From Adiantum capillus-veneris (taxonomy: Eukaryota > Streptophyta > Polypodiopsida > Polypodiales > Pteridaceae), in the NCBI GenBank assembly GCA_014529385.2, contig CM043968.1, forward strand, positions 24,988,513-25,052,512: DNA of 64,000 nt, written 5' to 3'. This document shows positions 46,249 through 55,957 of the stretch, one piece after another (within the stretch, counting starts at the first letter, position 1; each line of letters opens with the position of its first letter). Position numbers and translations under genes: made by a program. A model generated the notes under the pieces. It worked only from the letters and a program-made list of their open reading frames with translations. It was not told the origin of the DNA and did no database searches.

Positions 46249-46324
46249 GTTAGTGGTTGAACTTGTGATAAGTTGCATTGATAAATTTGATGTGAGATTA
46301 GGAAGATACATTGTTAGAGACCAG
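46249..46324 (+). other. putative leader intron of TE2 (76 nt)
   Basis: TTGCCAG|GTTAGTGG at 46248/46249 and AGAGACCAG| at 46324. TE1 has a stronger donor at the matching place. It is placed just upstream of the Gag frame. Support is two copies and splice consensus only. Confidence 0.35.
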
Positions 46325-46345
46325 AAGGTGGCAGGTGACCAAGGT

Positions 46346-47540
46346 AGTGTAGTGTCCACCGAAGAGAGTGTAACTTAGGCAAGGTTAGATCCGCTAGCAC
46401 CGATTATTGAGGAAGGTAGTGATACTAACACTTCGTCAGAAAAATCTTTCTTCATGATGGGTAGCCAACAGCCAGGAGGTTTCACCTATGATGGACCTAT
46501 GCGAGGAGGAAGTACCTCCCAAAATCCTTTGAATGATTCCAGGCTTACGGTGATCTTCTTGGAGGGAACAAACTCAAGAGGAGCCCTAGTCTATTCTGAC
46601 TATCGAGGTCGCAAGTGCATTTGCATTGAAGAGAAGCCAGCACAAAGATTGGAGATAATCCACGTGTATGATTATGGAGATAGATTCCGAGACGAAAAGG
46701 GGAACCACTATTTAATAGTTAGCAACCCTGAAGATTACAACAGATATGGAGACAACGTGGCTAAAGGGAAAATGGTTTCAGAAACTCAAGAGCCGCCACC
46801 AAACATTGATCGGCACGGAGCTATTTTCATGTATGATAAGAAAACAATCAGGGTTCCAACTTATAACGAGAATGTGGGAATCTACAAACACGAGAGCGAG
46901 GGTATTGTCTCTTACTTTCACAGTAAAGAACTATACATAGACGAACTAAGCAAAGACAAGGTTCTTTACTTATTCTCTTATGAAACTGCTACGGGGAAGG
47001 GCATAGTTTTTGTTGATAGATATCGGCGAGAATACCAACGTATTCTTCCAAAGGAAGTAGAAAGAGCAACAGGTCCAGGAGCATCAGCATACACCCCTGA
47101 GGAAATACCGAGATCCATCCACACCCCAAGCAAGTCAACGAATCCGTTTTCAGATGAGTATGAAGCTACATCACATTTCACCAGGCCAGAAGCATTCACC
47201 AACCAAGACCAACCAGCAAACCAGCCATCATTGCAGGCATGGCTTCGACAAAGTGCAACAATGGAACCAGAACAAAACCGAGAGGGTTATCCAGTTGCAC
47301 GAGGGCTCAGGGATTTGCAAGAACCCCCACACTATTCAAGGTATCAAGCAGAGAGTAAGCCAAAGACACAAGGGTCGACCAAGCTTGGAGGACCACCAAT
47401 GGAACGAGTTCGAAGAGAAGGACCACCTCCGGCGAGAACCGTTAGAAATTATGGCTTAGGAGCACCGTTGGGCGAGGAACCAGCCTATTACAGAAGGCGT
47501 GAGGAGGGGTATAGACTTGGAAGGGGTGATCCAGTGATGA
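46346..47540 (+). pseudogene. gag: TE2 Gag N-terminal extension
   Basis: The frame is open around STEESVT, has TAG at 46376-46378 where TE1 has CAG, then MMGSQQPGGFTYDG from ATG 46454. Residues ~20-210 after that ATG form a mixed-composition segment with FLEGTNSRGALVYSDYRGRK, FMYDKKTIRVPTYNENVG, ESEGIVSYFHSKELY and YLFSYETATGKGIVFVDRY. A proline/glutamine/arginine-rich linker follows up to the capsid domain. This extension is far longer than in a minimal Ty3 Gag. No known domain is recognised. Confidence 0.85.
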
Positions 47541-48361
47541 GGTTTGTAGACCATCGCAGAATTAGACCTTATCAAGTGCAAAAATGGGTAAACAGGAAAT
47601 ACATAGGAAACAGAGACCCAAGAGATCATGTAGCAGCCTTTGTACGTGTGATTAGAGCCGAAGATGTGTTAGACTTTCCTACCCAATTCGCAGGGTTTGG
47701 ACTAACCCTAGAGGATGATGCTGCAACTTGGTTTGACTCTGTGGAGCGTAGAGACTTTGAGTCGATGGAGGAAGTGTTTGACGAGTTTATTGAGGAATTC
47801 TCTCAAAGGGGAATAGCTCATAATACCGTCTCACAAATCCATAAATTCAAACAAAAAGATGGAGAATCTGTACGGTAGGCAGCCCTAAGACTAAAGAGAT
47901 ATGTTAAGTTCTGTCCTGTTGAAGAACTGCCAACTCAGTCCATACTTATGCTGATATTCATCCAAGGACTAAGGAATGCAGATCTCCAGAAAGACTTACA
48001 TATGAAGAGGAGCACTACATTGAATGAGTTGACCAAGGAAGCTTTGTACCTTGTGGACAATTGTGCTGTCTACAAAGAAGGGAAGTTCAAGGACCTTGAT
48101 GACGATTCATCTTCACAGCAAAGTGGGAGCAAGTCCTCCAAGACAACACTGAAAGGAGAAATAGCGGTAAACCAGGAGTAGCTCGTAGATGAAGTGCTAA
48201 AAAAGATCAACTTGTACGCCAAACCCCAGACTAAACAGCCCAAGTGGTGTGCTATTGAACAAAAATGGACAAACCATGGGACCGAGGAATGTTACTATAA
48301 CAAGGGATATGTGAGGGAGAGACCTTATGCTCCCCAAGCTCCTGTAGCTTCCCCTCAAGTT
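47541..48361 (+). pseudogene. gag: TE2 Gag core (retrotransposon gag domain)
   Basis: Capsid-type domain with HRRIRPYQVQKWVNRKYIG, NRDPRDHVAAFVRVIRAED, FAGFGLTLEDDAATWFDSVE, VFDEFIEEFSQRGIAHN and LRNADLQKDLHMKRSTTLNE. TAG at 47876-47878 and TAG at 48179-48181 interrupt it; TE1 has coding triplets at the second site and a different stop at the first. In an intact element this protein forms the particle shell. Confidence 0.92.
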
Positions 48362-49715
48362 TCACCTATGCCTAGATATCAAGCAGGAAACTTGCCAGGA
48401 CCTGTAGGTGTAGAGAGACCACAACTGGTGTTGGGGCAACAACCACCCCTACCAGGATTACGACCAGTTGGTGTAAGATACACCCCAACGGTAACTGAAT
48501 CAGAAGAAAAGGCTTTGGTGCCTATGCATGCATATTATGAGGATCCCAACGGATATGCGGAAAACCATGTCTATTATCCGCCGGAGAACCCTCGACAACA
48601 GATCCATGGAGCATGATAAGGAATCAAGGACCTCCAACTGCTGCACAGGCCGCAGGAGAAGGAGGATATAGCTTAGATGAACGAACATTGTTGTTCATAG
48701 CCAATGGAGGCATGGGCGGACAGAGACAGACTTACCAGCAACGAGGAGCTCAAGGAGCACCTCAACAACCCAAGGGCCCCTGTTACAAGTGTGGCGGAGA
48801 CCATTGGCTGAGAGATTGTCCCCATGATGAAATCATTAGAGTCAATACGTATTGCCCAGAATGTGAGATTACTCATTTGATTCCTGATTGCCCTAAAAAC
48901 CCGAGTAAAGGAGAAAAAGCCACCTTGAACCTGTTGGAAACAGTACCCTCCAGTGGAGTATCAGAAAATGAAACAGTCATACCTGTTCAGGCGGTGACAC
49001 GGGCCCAAGCCCAAAGAAGGACGAATGAACCCATAATAGAAGAACCAAAAACAAATGCCCAAAGTTCAGAAACGAAAAATCCAAGAATCACTTGGAAGGC
49101 AAGAAAGGCGCGTAGGAAAGCCAGGAAAGAGCGAGAGCAAACAACCCTATCCGATGAGTTGAAACATACAAAGAACAGGTTGGAGCGGTTAGAATATCTA
49201 GCTAGCCTAAGCTCACACACCACAGCAGCCATAGCACCAAAGAAATTAGCTGAGCCCAAAAGTGCAGGATCAGGAGGATCTTTGCTGGCAGACAAGGTAA
49301 ACGAGCAGCTGGATGCGCTTCTAAAAGCCTATGAAGCTCGACTTTAAAAAAAACAGACCCAGGAGCAAAGGTGGATGACATATCCATATGCGGAAATAGA
49401 AAAACAAAGGTTGGATATGTGTAAAAAGATGATTGAGACGGCTCAATCATTGATGGAAGACCCGTTGGGAAAACTGGCAAATTGCCATGACACACCAGCT
49501 CCAACCCCTATCCAACCAACATTGGAGAAACATGAGGAAACAAAAGAAAGACTCACTAATAAATATGAATCCAGGGGAGAGCCTATCATAGTGCCCAATA
49601 CCACCGATGAGGCAAGTGACGGGGTCCATCCTAAAATATTGGCAGAAATGGGAAAGGACATAATGGTCTAGATGATCTGTGGAAGTAAATCCGAGAGGCC
49701 AACGAGGCTAATAGG
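48362..49715 (+). pseudogene. gag: TE2 Gag C-terminal part with two zinc knuckles
   Basis: After a frameshift near 48600 the frame carries two knuckles of the form C-X2-C-X3-H-X4-C: CYKCGGDHWLRDC (48781-48819) and CPECEITHLIPDC (48853-48891). Next come a lysine/arginine-rich stretch (TWKARKARRKARKERE), a short coiled segment (LSDELKHTKNRLERLEYLA) and YAEIEKQRLDMCKKMIET after a TAA at 49345-49347. The basic stretch and knuckles fit RNA packaging. A further frameshift near 49670 leads into the protease part. Confidence 0.9.
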
Positions 49716-51242
49716 ATGAATGACCACATGAATAGCACGAGAAAAGAAAAGAATGTGATCCTACCTCCTATTGAAGAATTTGAGGCAAGATCACAAATAA
49801 ACTTTGAGATACATTCACAAGGGGGAGACCAAGGATCTATTAGTTCGGGGAACAGCCAGCCAGACTCTTTGATAACCTTACCCTCTTACCTAGGAGAATA
49901 TGAAGCTAAGTCGGAAGTGCGAGCAATCCCATCTCAAAGACTTTCGTCTAACAAGGTGATGGATTCACAAGGATTGATTGAGCTGTTATCCACTCCGGTG
50001 GCATGCACAATCACGTTAGCAGAACTCCTAAGGCTAAGGCCAAACATGTGGACCACATTAGGAAAATGCATAGAAAAATTTGGAGTGAAGGACCCCACCT
50101 TGAAACTACAAGAAGGAATCAGGGAATTGGACAGACCTAACCTAAACACTAGGCCGATACCATTGAATAAGGTTGGAGAATATTGTGAGGGAGAAGACGG
50201 AAACACGACGCTACCTGTAGAATTCCAAGGAGTAGTTTCCAAAGCCATTCTTGACAGTGGAGCTGGAGTTGCTATCGCCACCAAGGAAATCTGGAAAAAA
50301 TGGGGAAAACCAGCTCTGAGGGCTACCAGAATGAAGCTGCAGTTGGCAGATGGTTTCATGGAAAAGCCTCTCGGACTCTTGGAAAAACTAATTGTCACTT
50401 CGTGCAGGATCGAGTATGAGCATACATTTGCAATAGTCGATTTCGACAAAAAGAACAATTATGAGATAATCTTGGGACGACCATTCATGCGACAACTGAA
50501 GATGGTCCAAGATTGGGGTTATGACCACATATACCTCAGACATGGCGAGACGACAACTAAAATACAACTGAAAGACCATAGTTACAAAGATGTAAACCAA
50601 ACACCGGTGGAAGAGTTTGATTCGGCTACAATAGCAAGATCAGAGCTATCAGCATGGTTGGGGCAACCAAAAGAGCTATGGATGTGCGGAGCTTCACATT
50701 GTGGAAGCTTAAGGAAAGAGGAATGCGTCTTAGAGAGAGCAATTGAGGACAAAGAGTATATTCTGGAACCATTCCCTGAAGATGCCTTGGAGCCTCTAGA
50801 ATGGGAACACATACTGGAGAAGTTAGATGTCTGTACCATTACCGATAGTCCAACAACAAAATTTTGCGATAAGGATGGTTATGATGTGCTGCCCTATTAC
50901 ATGGTAAGCGTGGTGCCAGAAAAAGAGATGGTAGTACCTCCAGAACAAGAAGAGTTTTACAACTGTTCTGAACAACTGGAAGTAAATGATGAGGCAGATA
51001 ATGAGTGTTCGGACACCTCCAGTGAGCGTGGGAATGAAGCCAAGAATATTAAGTTTTATGATTTTGCTAATCAACACCCTAGACGCCAAGAACGCTATAG
51101 GAAGAAAAGAGCCGGAAATAAAGTGAGAGAGAACCTGATGCCCAGGATAAAAGGTAAAACTCACTATTTGATGCTTGTAAAAGCAGAGGATTGTGTGAAA
51201 GATCAAATATCAGGGAAATTCTCAGAAAATAAAAAAGAATGA
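49716..51242 (+). pseudogene. pol: TE2 protease (retropepsin) and linker
   Basis: Open for 508 codons. The active site LDSGAG lies at 50250-50267 (Asp codon 50253), a flap-like MKLQLADGFMEKPLG follows, and the C-terminal IILGRPFMRQLKMVQDWGYD closes the domain (~50450-50520). An acidic linker with a conserved TITDSPTTKFCDKDGYDVLP and a basic segment (RRQERYRKKRAGNKVRE) leads towards RT. The first ~170 residues are the end of the Gag spacer (LIELLSTPVACTITLAELLR). TGA at 51240-51242 ends the frame. The protease processes Gag-Pol. Confidence 0.92.
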
Positions 51243-51386
51243 ACGCGAGAAGAAATAAAACAGTAAAGAAAAGCTAGGGCTGAAACAAAATCACAAAAAT
51301 CTCAAAAGTCAAAAAAAGAACCAACAAAAGACCAAGAGTGGACCAAACTGGAGCGTAAACAGAAATACCAAGAACTGAAATGGTCT

Positions 51387-52357
51387 TTGAGGGAGATATG
51401 GACTATTGAAGAGGATAGTGATGGTAAAGGGGAGTTAGGAAAGGGCAACATGAACGTACCACCACACTATAGGAAATTTACTATCCAGGATAGAAAAATC
51501 ATCATGACACCACCAATCTGGGAGAGAACCAACCAAGAATCTTACAATGGGCCTGAAAATGTAAAAAGAATAGACCTCGCAGAACCAGGTGAAAAGCCCC
51601 AGCCGGTCTATATAGCTAATGATTTAGATCCTGAGGAGGAAGCACAACTAACACAACTTCTCACAAATATAAAGATGTGTTTGCTTGGTCCTATAAAGAC
51701 CTTAAAGGAGTTGATCCATTGATATGCCAACATACAATTCCTTTAAAATCGGATCCAAAACCTAGCAAACAACGTCCTTATACATATAATGACACATTTG
51801 CCAAAAAAATCAAAGAAGAGATTGATAGGCTGATGGACGCAGAGTTCATCTATGAAATTGAACATACAGATTGGGTTTCACCTATTGTGGTCGTTCCCAA
51901 GAAGAATGGAAAACTGCGAGTGTGTGTAAACCTCAAAAAGGTGAATGCGGCAACCATAAGGGATAATTATCCCTTGCCAATTACAGAACATGTCCTTGAG
52001 CGAGTGGCCGGGAAACGGGCTTATTCCTTTCTGGATGGGTTTTCAGGATACAACCAATTGGCAATAGCAAGGGAGGATCAACACAAAACATCTTTTACCA
52101 CAGAATGGGGGATTTATGCATATCGAGTTATGCCATTTGGCTTAACAAATGCACCAGCCACTTTTCAGATGTTAATGACTCATGCTTTCAAGGAATACCT
52201 AAGAATATTCTTAGAAATATACATGGATAACTTGTGTGTACACTCTCTTCTGCGAGAGAAACATATCGACCATTTGCAAAAGGTCTTTGAAAAGTGCAGA
52301 ACATATCGAATCTGTCTAAACCCGGAAAAGTGTGTATTTATGGTTAAGCAAGGATGA
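51387..52357 (+). pseudogene. pol: TE2 reverse transcriptase, catalytic YMDD changed to YMDN
   Basis: The pre-RT region (EKPQPVYIANDLDPEEEAQ) is in one frame; a one-base loss near 51665 moves to the RT frame at 51677 (FAWSYKDLKGVDP). Blocks: WVSPIVVVPKKNGKLRVCVN, FLDGFSGYNQLAIA, YRVMPFGLTNAPATFQ and IYMDNLCVHS (YMDN at 52220-52231), then HIDHLQKVFEKCRTYRICLN. TGA at 52355-52357 precedes the ILGHIVS block. The second catalytic aspartate is Asn here and Asp in TE1, so this copy is inactive at that residue as well. Confidence 0.95.
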
Positions 52358-53041
52358 ATCTTAGGACACATTGTCTCAAGAAACGGCATAACCACAGACC
52401 TGGACAAAGTCAAAGTCATTGTAGACCTGCCCAGGCCTACTAATGCAAAACAAGTGCAATCCTTTATGGGGCACTGTGGATATTATCGAAAATTCATCTA
52501 CATGTATGCGGTCATTGCACAACCTCTGTATCGTTTGCTAGTCAATTTCAAATGGACCAATGAGTGTGAGACTTCATTCCAAAGGCTAAAAGAAAACCTT
52601 ATATCTGCACCTGTGCTAAAGGCACCAGATTGGGACAAGATATTCCATGTGCACATTGATGCTTCGGCATATGCCATTGGAAGCATTCTAGCTCAACCTG
52701 GAGACGGAACAATGGATTTTCCAGTTTGCTATGCGAGCCGATAGTTAAACAGTGCAGAAAAGAACTACACAACCACCGAGAGGGAAGGGTTAGGAACGAT
52801 TTATGCTGTAAAGAAATTTCGGCATTATTTGCTTGCAAATAAATTTGTGTTCTTTACGGATCATCAAGCTCTTTTATACCTTGTAAATAAACCTTGCAAC
52901 ACAAGGAGGATCATACGCTGGTTTATTATATTGCCAGAATTTGACTTCACAGTGGTGGTCAAAAAGGGAAAAACTCATCTGCGAGCTGATCATCTTTCAA
53001 GAATACACAACGGGGAAGCTCCTCAAGGGGTAGATGATGAC
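52358..53041 (+). pseudogene. pol: TE2 RT connection and RNase H
   Basis: Same frame as RT. ILGHIVSRNGI, FMGHCGYYRKFIYMYAVIAQ and VLKAPDWDKIFHVHIDASAY (first RNase H Asp) are followed by TAG at 52742-52744, then NYTTTEREGLGTIYAVKKF (Glu), FFTDHQALLYLVN (Asp) and RADHLSRI. The four-block arrangement is the ordinary Ty3/gypsy RNase H, which removes RNA from the RNA/DNA hybrid. No second, archaeal-type RNase H is seen, unlike many Tat/Ogre elements. Confidence 0.92.
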
Positions 53042-53797
53042 ATACCAGATGCTTATCTTTTCAACATTGAAATGGTACCCAAATGGTCTCAGGAAATAGT
53101 TAGCATTCTCTCCTTTGGAAGTGAGTTTGATAATACAGGATGTATATCCAAACAACGAACAATTCGACAAACAAAAAACTTTCAGTTGATAGCAGGACGG
53201 CTGTATCATCTTGAATCTGATCTAATCCTACGATTATGTATAAATCTGAAAGAATTCGAGTGCTACCTGGAAGAGGCTCATGTCCAGGGTTGTGCATTTC
53301 ATTGTTTGACAGTGAAAACACACCAAAGACTAAAACAATTAGGGGTTTATTGGCCAACTATGTATGCGGATACACGTTCTTATGTTACAAATTGTACAGT
53401 ATGTAGTGCCAAACGACCAGTGGATCACGCAACTTTATTTCGGGTGAACATAGCACCTGCATGGAGTCAATATATCATTGACTTCCTAACCACCAGAACG
53501 TTCCCTGAGAACACTACAAGAGCATGGGAGAAAGCTATAGAGCTGGAAGCTCGTGACTTTCAGCTAATTGGAAATCAACTCTACAAACGGGGAAAGGACA
53601 ACCAACTTAGAATCTTTGCAAATGAAAGCGAATACCTGCTGATTCTAGAACATGCACATAGCGGAGTAAGTGGAGGCCATTTTTCGGGCGATAAGACGAT
53701 AAAACTTGTCTTAACCGCAGGAATTTGGTGGCCTACATTGCACATGGATGCCGAGGAGTTTGTCAAACGTTCTGATGCATGTCAACGCACCAAGGTA
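53042..53797 (+). CDS. pol: duplicated integrase N-terminal HHCC unit (two copies, 126 codons apart)
   Basis: Unit 1 (53042-53420) reads AYLFNIEMVPKWSQEIVSIL, FQLIAGRLY, EEAHVQGCAFHCLTVKTHQR, LGVYWPTMYADTRSYVTNCT and VCSAKRP. Unit 2 (53420-53797) reads ATLFRVNIAPAWSQYIIDFL, FQLIGNQLY, LEHAHSGVSGGHFSGDKT, AGIWWPTLHMDAEEFVK and RSDACQRTK. Equivalent codons are 378 bp apart (for example the last Cys, TGT 53402 and TGT 53780). Each unit carries the HX6H...CX2C zinc ligands of the integrase N-terminal domain; in unit 2 the first Cys is Ser (TCT 53771-53773). Unit 2 leads straight into the catalytic core. One unit is normal. The whole block is in frame without stops. The function of the extra unit is unknown. 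Confidence 0.9.
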
Positions 53798-54770
53798 CCA
53801 ATCAAAAGAGATGAGATTCCATTAAGGCCAATGATGGGGGCAAGGGCATTTGCAAAGTGGGGCATTGATTTTGTGGGACCTATATCACCCCCTGCATATC
53901 ACACCCATACCCAATATATCATTGTGGCTACGGATTATCTCACAAAATGGGTCGAAGCCAAAGCAACACAAAAAGCTGATGCACGCACCACGGCTCAATT
54001 TTTGTATGAGAATGTTTTTGTACGTTACGGGTTACCAATAGAAATTGTCAGTGACCGTGGAACACACTTCCTCAATGAAGTCATTGAATATCTACTAGAG
54101 GATTTCATGGTCATACATAGAAAATCAGCACCATACCATCCATAGTCCAATGGGCAAGCGGAGGCCACAAATAAAACACTATGCACGGTTCTCACTAAAA
54201 TAGTGTCACATTCAAGGACCGATTGGGATCAGCAGCTACACTCAACACTATGGGCATACAGGGTAGCTTACAAAACCTCAATAGGAACAACACCATACAA
54301 CATGGTGTTTGGGCTAAATGCTATACTACCCATAGAGTTTTTAATCCCAACTCTACGAGTAGCAACAAGCTTGGATTGGATAGGGCATGAACTCTCTTCA
54401 CGAATTAATGATCTTGAAAAGCTAGATGAACTCCGCTTACGAGCTGTCGCTTCGATCTATGCTAAAAAGAGAAGACAAAAGGATTTTTTCGACAAACATG
54501 TGCGTACCAAAGAGTTTAAAACAGGTGATTACGTACTTGTTTATACCTTGAAGCAACATGCCAAGAAACTGAAAAAGCGAGGGATGGGACCATTTGTGAT
54601 TCATGATCTATCACAAAGTGGGGCTGTCAAGCTTGCTACATTAGCTGGTGAAGAAATGCCAAACTGGATTAGTGGGTGTCGACTAAGGAGATATCACCTA
54701 CCACTCACACAGGAGATGCTCCAACAAATTCATCAAGGAAAGCAAAGAATGAAGGAAAAAAAGAGAGTAC
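53798..54770 (+). pseudogene. pol: TE2 integrase catalytic core and C-terminal domain
   Basis: The DDE core has GIDFVGP (Asp codon 53867), IEIVSDRGTHFLNEV (Asp 54053) and NGQAEATNK (Glu 54161); the last two are 35 residues apart, the canonical spacing. TAG at 54143-54145 lies between them, after SAPYHP. The core continues with WDQQLHSTLWAYRVAYKT and TPYNMVFGLNAILPIEF. The C-terminal domain shows FKTGDYVLVYTLKQHAKKL, then RGMGPFVIHDLS and GCRLRRYHLP, i.e. a GPF/Y-type module without a chromodomain. Integrase inserts the cDNA into the host genome. Confidence 0.94.
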
Positions 54771-55255
54771 GGGAGGAAGCTCAAACCGAAGTACAAGAAC
54801 GCATTGCAAAAAGACGGCTTCCGCGACAACAACAACAATGTAAACCACCATTGAGAATCAATTCCATTCGACTGATAAACTTGGAAGAGGACACAATAGA
54901 GCCAATAATTACAGTCAAGGTGGGCAACAATCAAGTTGAATCACCAGCCTTGCTCGATTCGGGTGCTCAAGCAAATTTGATCTCTTACGGATTATACCAA
55001 CAGCTCCAAGTCACAGATCAACTTCATCCTACTCCCCAAGTGCTGGAAAGTAGCACATCACATCCATTGAAAACATTAGGGTGGATTATATTGCATATAC
55101 AGTTACATCAATATATTTACCCACACAAATTCTATGTGGTGACAGATCAAAGCACACAACAACCAATGATGCTAGGGCAACCTTGGCAAAAAGCATACAA
55201 TGTCCAAATAGACTGGAAAGCACAGGCGGTCAAAATCCAGCATGAACACGAATAG
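54771..55255 (+). CDS. second retropepsin-like domain downstream of integrase
   Basis: It is continuous in frame with integrase. After a basic, coiled stretch (KEKKRVREEAQTEVQERIAK) comes ITVKVGNNQVESPALLDSGA (Asp codon 54956, motif LLDSGAQANLIS) and, ~60 residues on, KFYVVTDQ, MMLGQPWQKAYNVQIDW. The D-S/T-G-A active-site signature and the closing hydrophobic-LG-x-P block are those of retropepsins. They can be matched to TE2's own N-terminal protease (LDSGAGVAIATK ... IILGRPFMRQLKMVQDW). A protease-like domain in this place is unusual, since the element already has one between Gag and RT. Whether it is catalytic or only structural is unknown. Confidence 0.75.
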
Positions 55256-55957
55256 CAGGTGATAGCTTTTGCTCAAAAGGACCATCAGGATCAAATGCAA
55301 GCCATGCAATCACTGGCAACAAAAACAAAAGAACACATACCACCAAAGATCAACATGAAACCTGAGACAAACAACCAGGTAAAGGCCAACCATGCTCATC
55401 ACAGACAGCCAAAATCACCGGCTACACTGCAAAAATCTAGGCTACCAAAACAAGGTAAACAAGTATGGCTGCGGAAGGATAGAAAAGCCATGGCGGGAAA
55501 AACACAATGTGACAACCGGATTCCAACAAAGCAGATGGTGCAACCCAAAACCAAGGTAACCAAGCAGATATGGATTCCAAAGAAAATGCTTATCCAAAAC
55601 CCTAATATCACTCACATTTGGATACCAAAGCAAAAGACAAAGCAAATACCTACGGTACAAGCAACAATGGAAAGCAGACATCTGCAGGTCAACCGGGCAA
55701 ACAGATATAAGAGGGTGCCGATGACAGACAAACCAGTGGCAAAGTTGGCAGCACCAAACTACCAATGGAAATCCAAGGCCATACGGCCCATAACTATCAC
55801 ATCCCAGCCAATTCCATCCTCAGAAACAGCTACGAATCCATCAACAGAGTCGGCAAAGCAGTTGCCTCTGGCCAAAAAGACCATTAAACAAAGAGCAGTA
55901 GAATTACAGTTGCTACTTGCAAAAAAAATAGGAAACCTCGACGGCGAATGCCAATAA
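55256..55957 (+). CDS. basic low-complexity tail of the TE2 polyprotein with WIPK repeats
   Basis: It continues the integrase/second-protease frame after a single TAG (55253-55255) and ends at TAA 55957. About 230 residues rich in Lys, Gln, Pro and Asn. A tryptophan-centred motif recurs: KQVWLRKDRKA, KQIWIPKKMLI, THIWIPKQKTK. Strong positive charge and low complexity suggest nucleic-acid binding or a disordered linker. Frame retention over 700 bp after the stop supports that it was once translated. No family is recognised. Confidence 0.6.
   Translation, partial: QVIAFAQKDHQDQMQAMQSLATKTKEHIPPKINMKPETNNQVKANHAHHRQPKSPATLQKSRLPKQGKQVWLRKDRKAMAGKTQCDNRIPTKQMVQPKTKVTKQIWIPKKMLIQNPNITHIWIPKQKTKQIPTVQATMESRHLQVNRANRYKRVPMTDKPVAKLAAPNYQWKSKAIRPITITSQPIPSSETATNPSTESAKQLPLAKKTIKQRAVELQLLLAKKIGNLDGECQ

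Noticed and set aside
52358-53041. Second (archaeal-type) RNase H as in Tat/Ogre elements
   Set aside because: The extra residues between RNase H and the integrase core are explained by the duplicated integrase HHCC unit; no RNase H motifs are seen in them.
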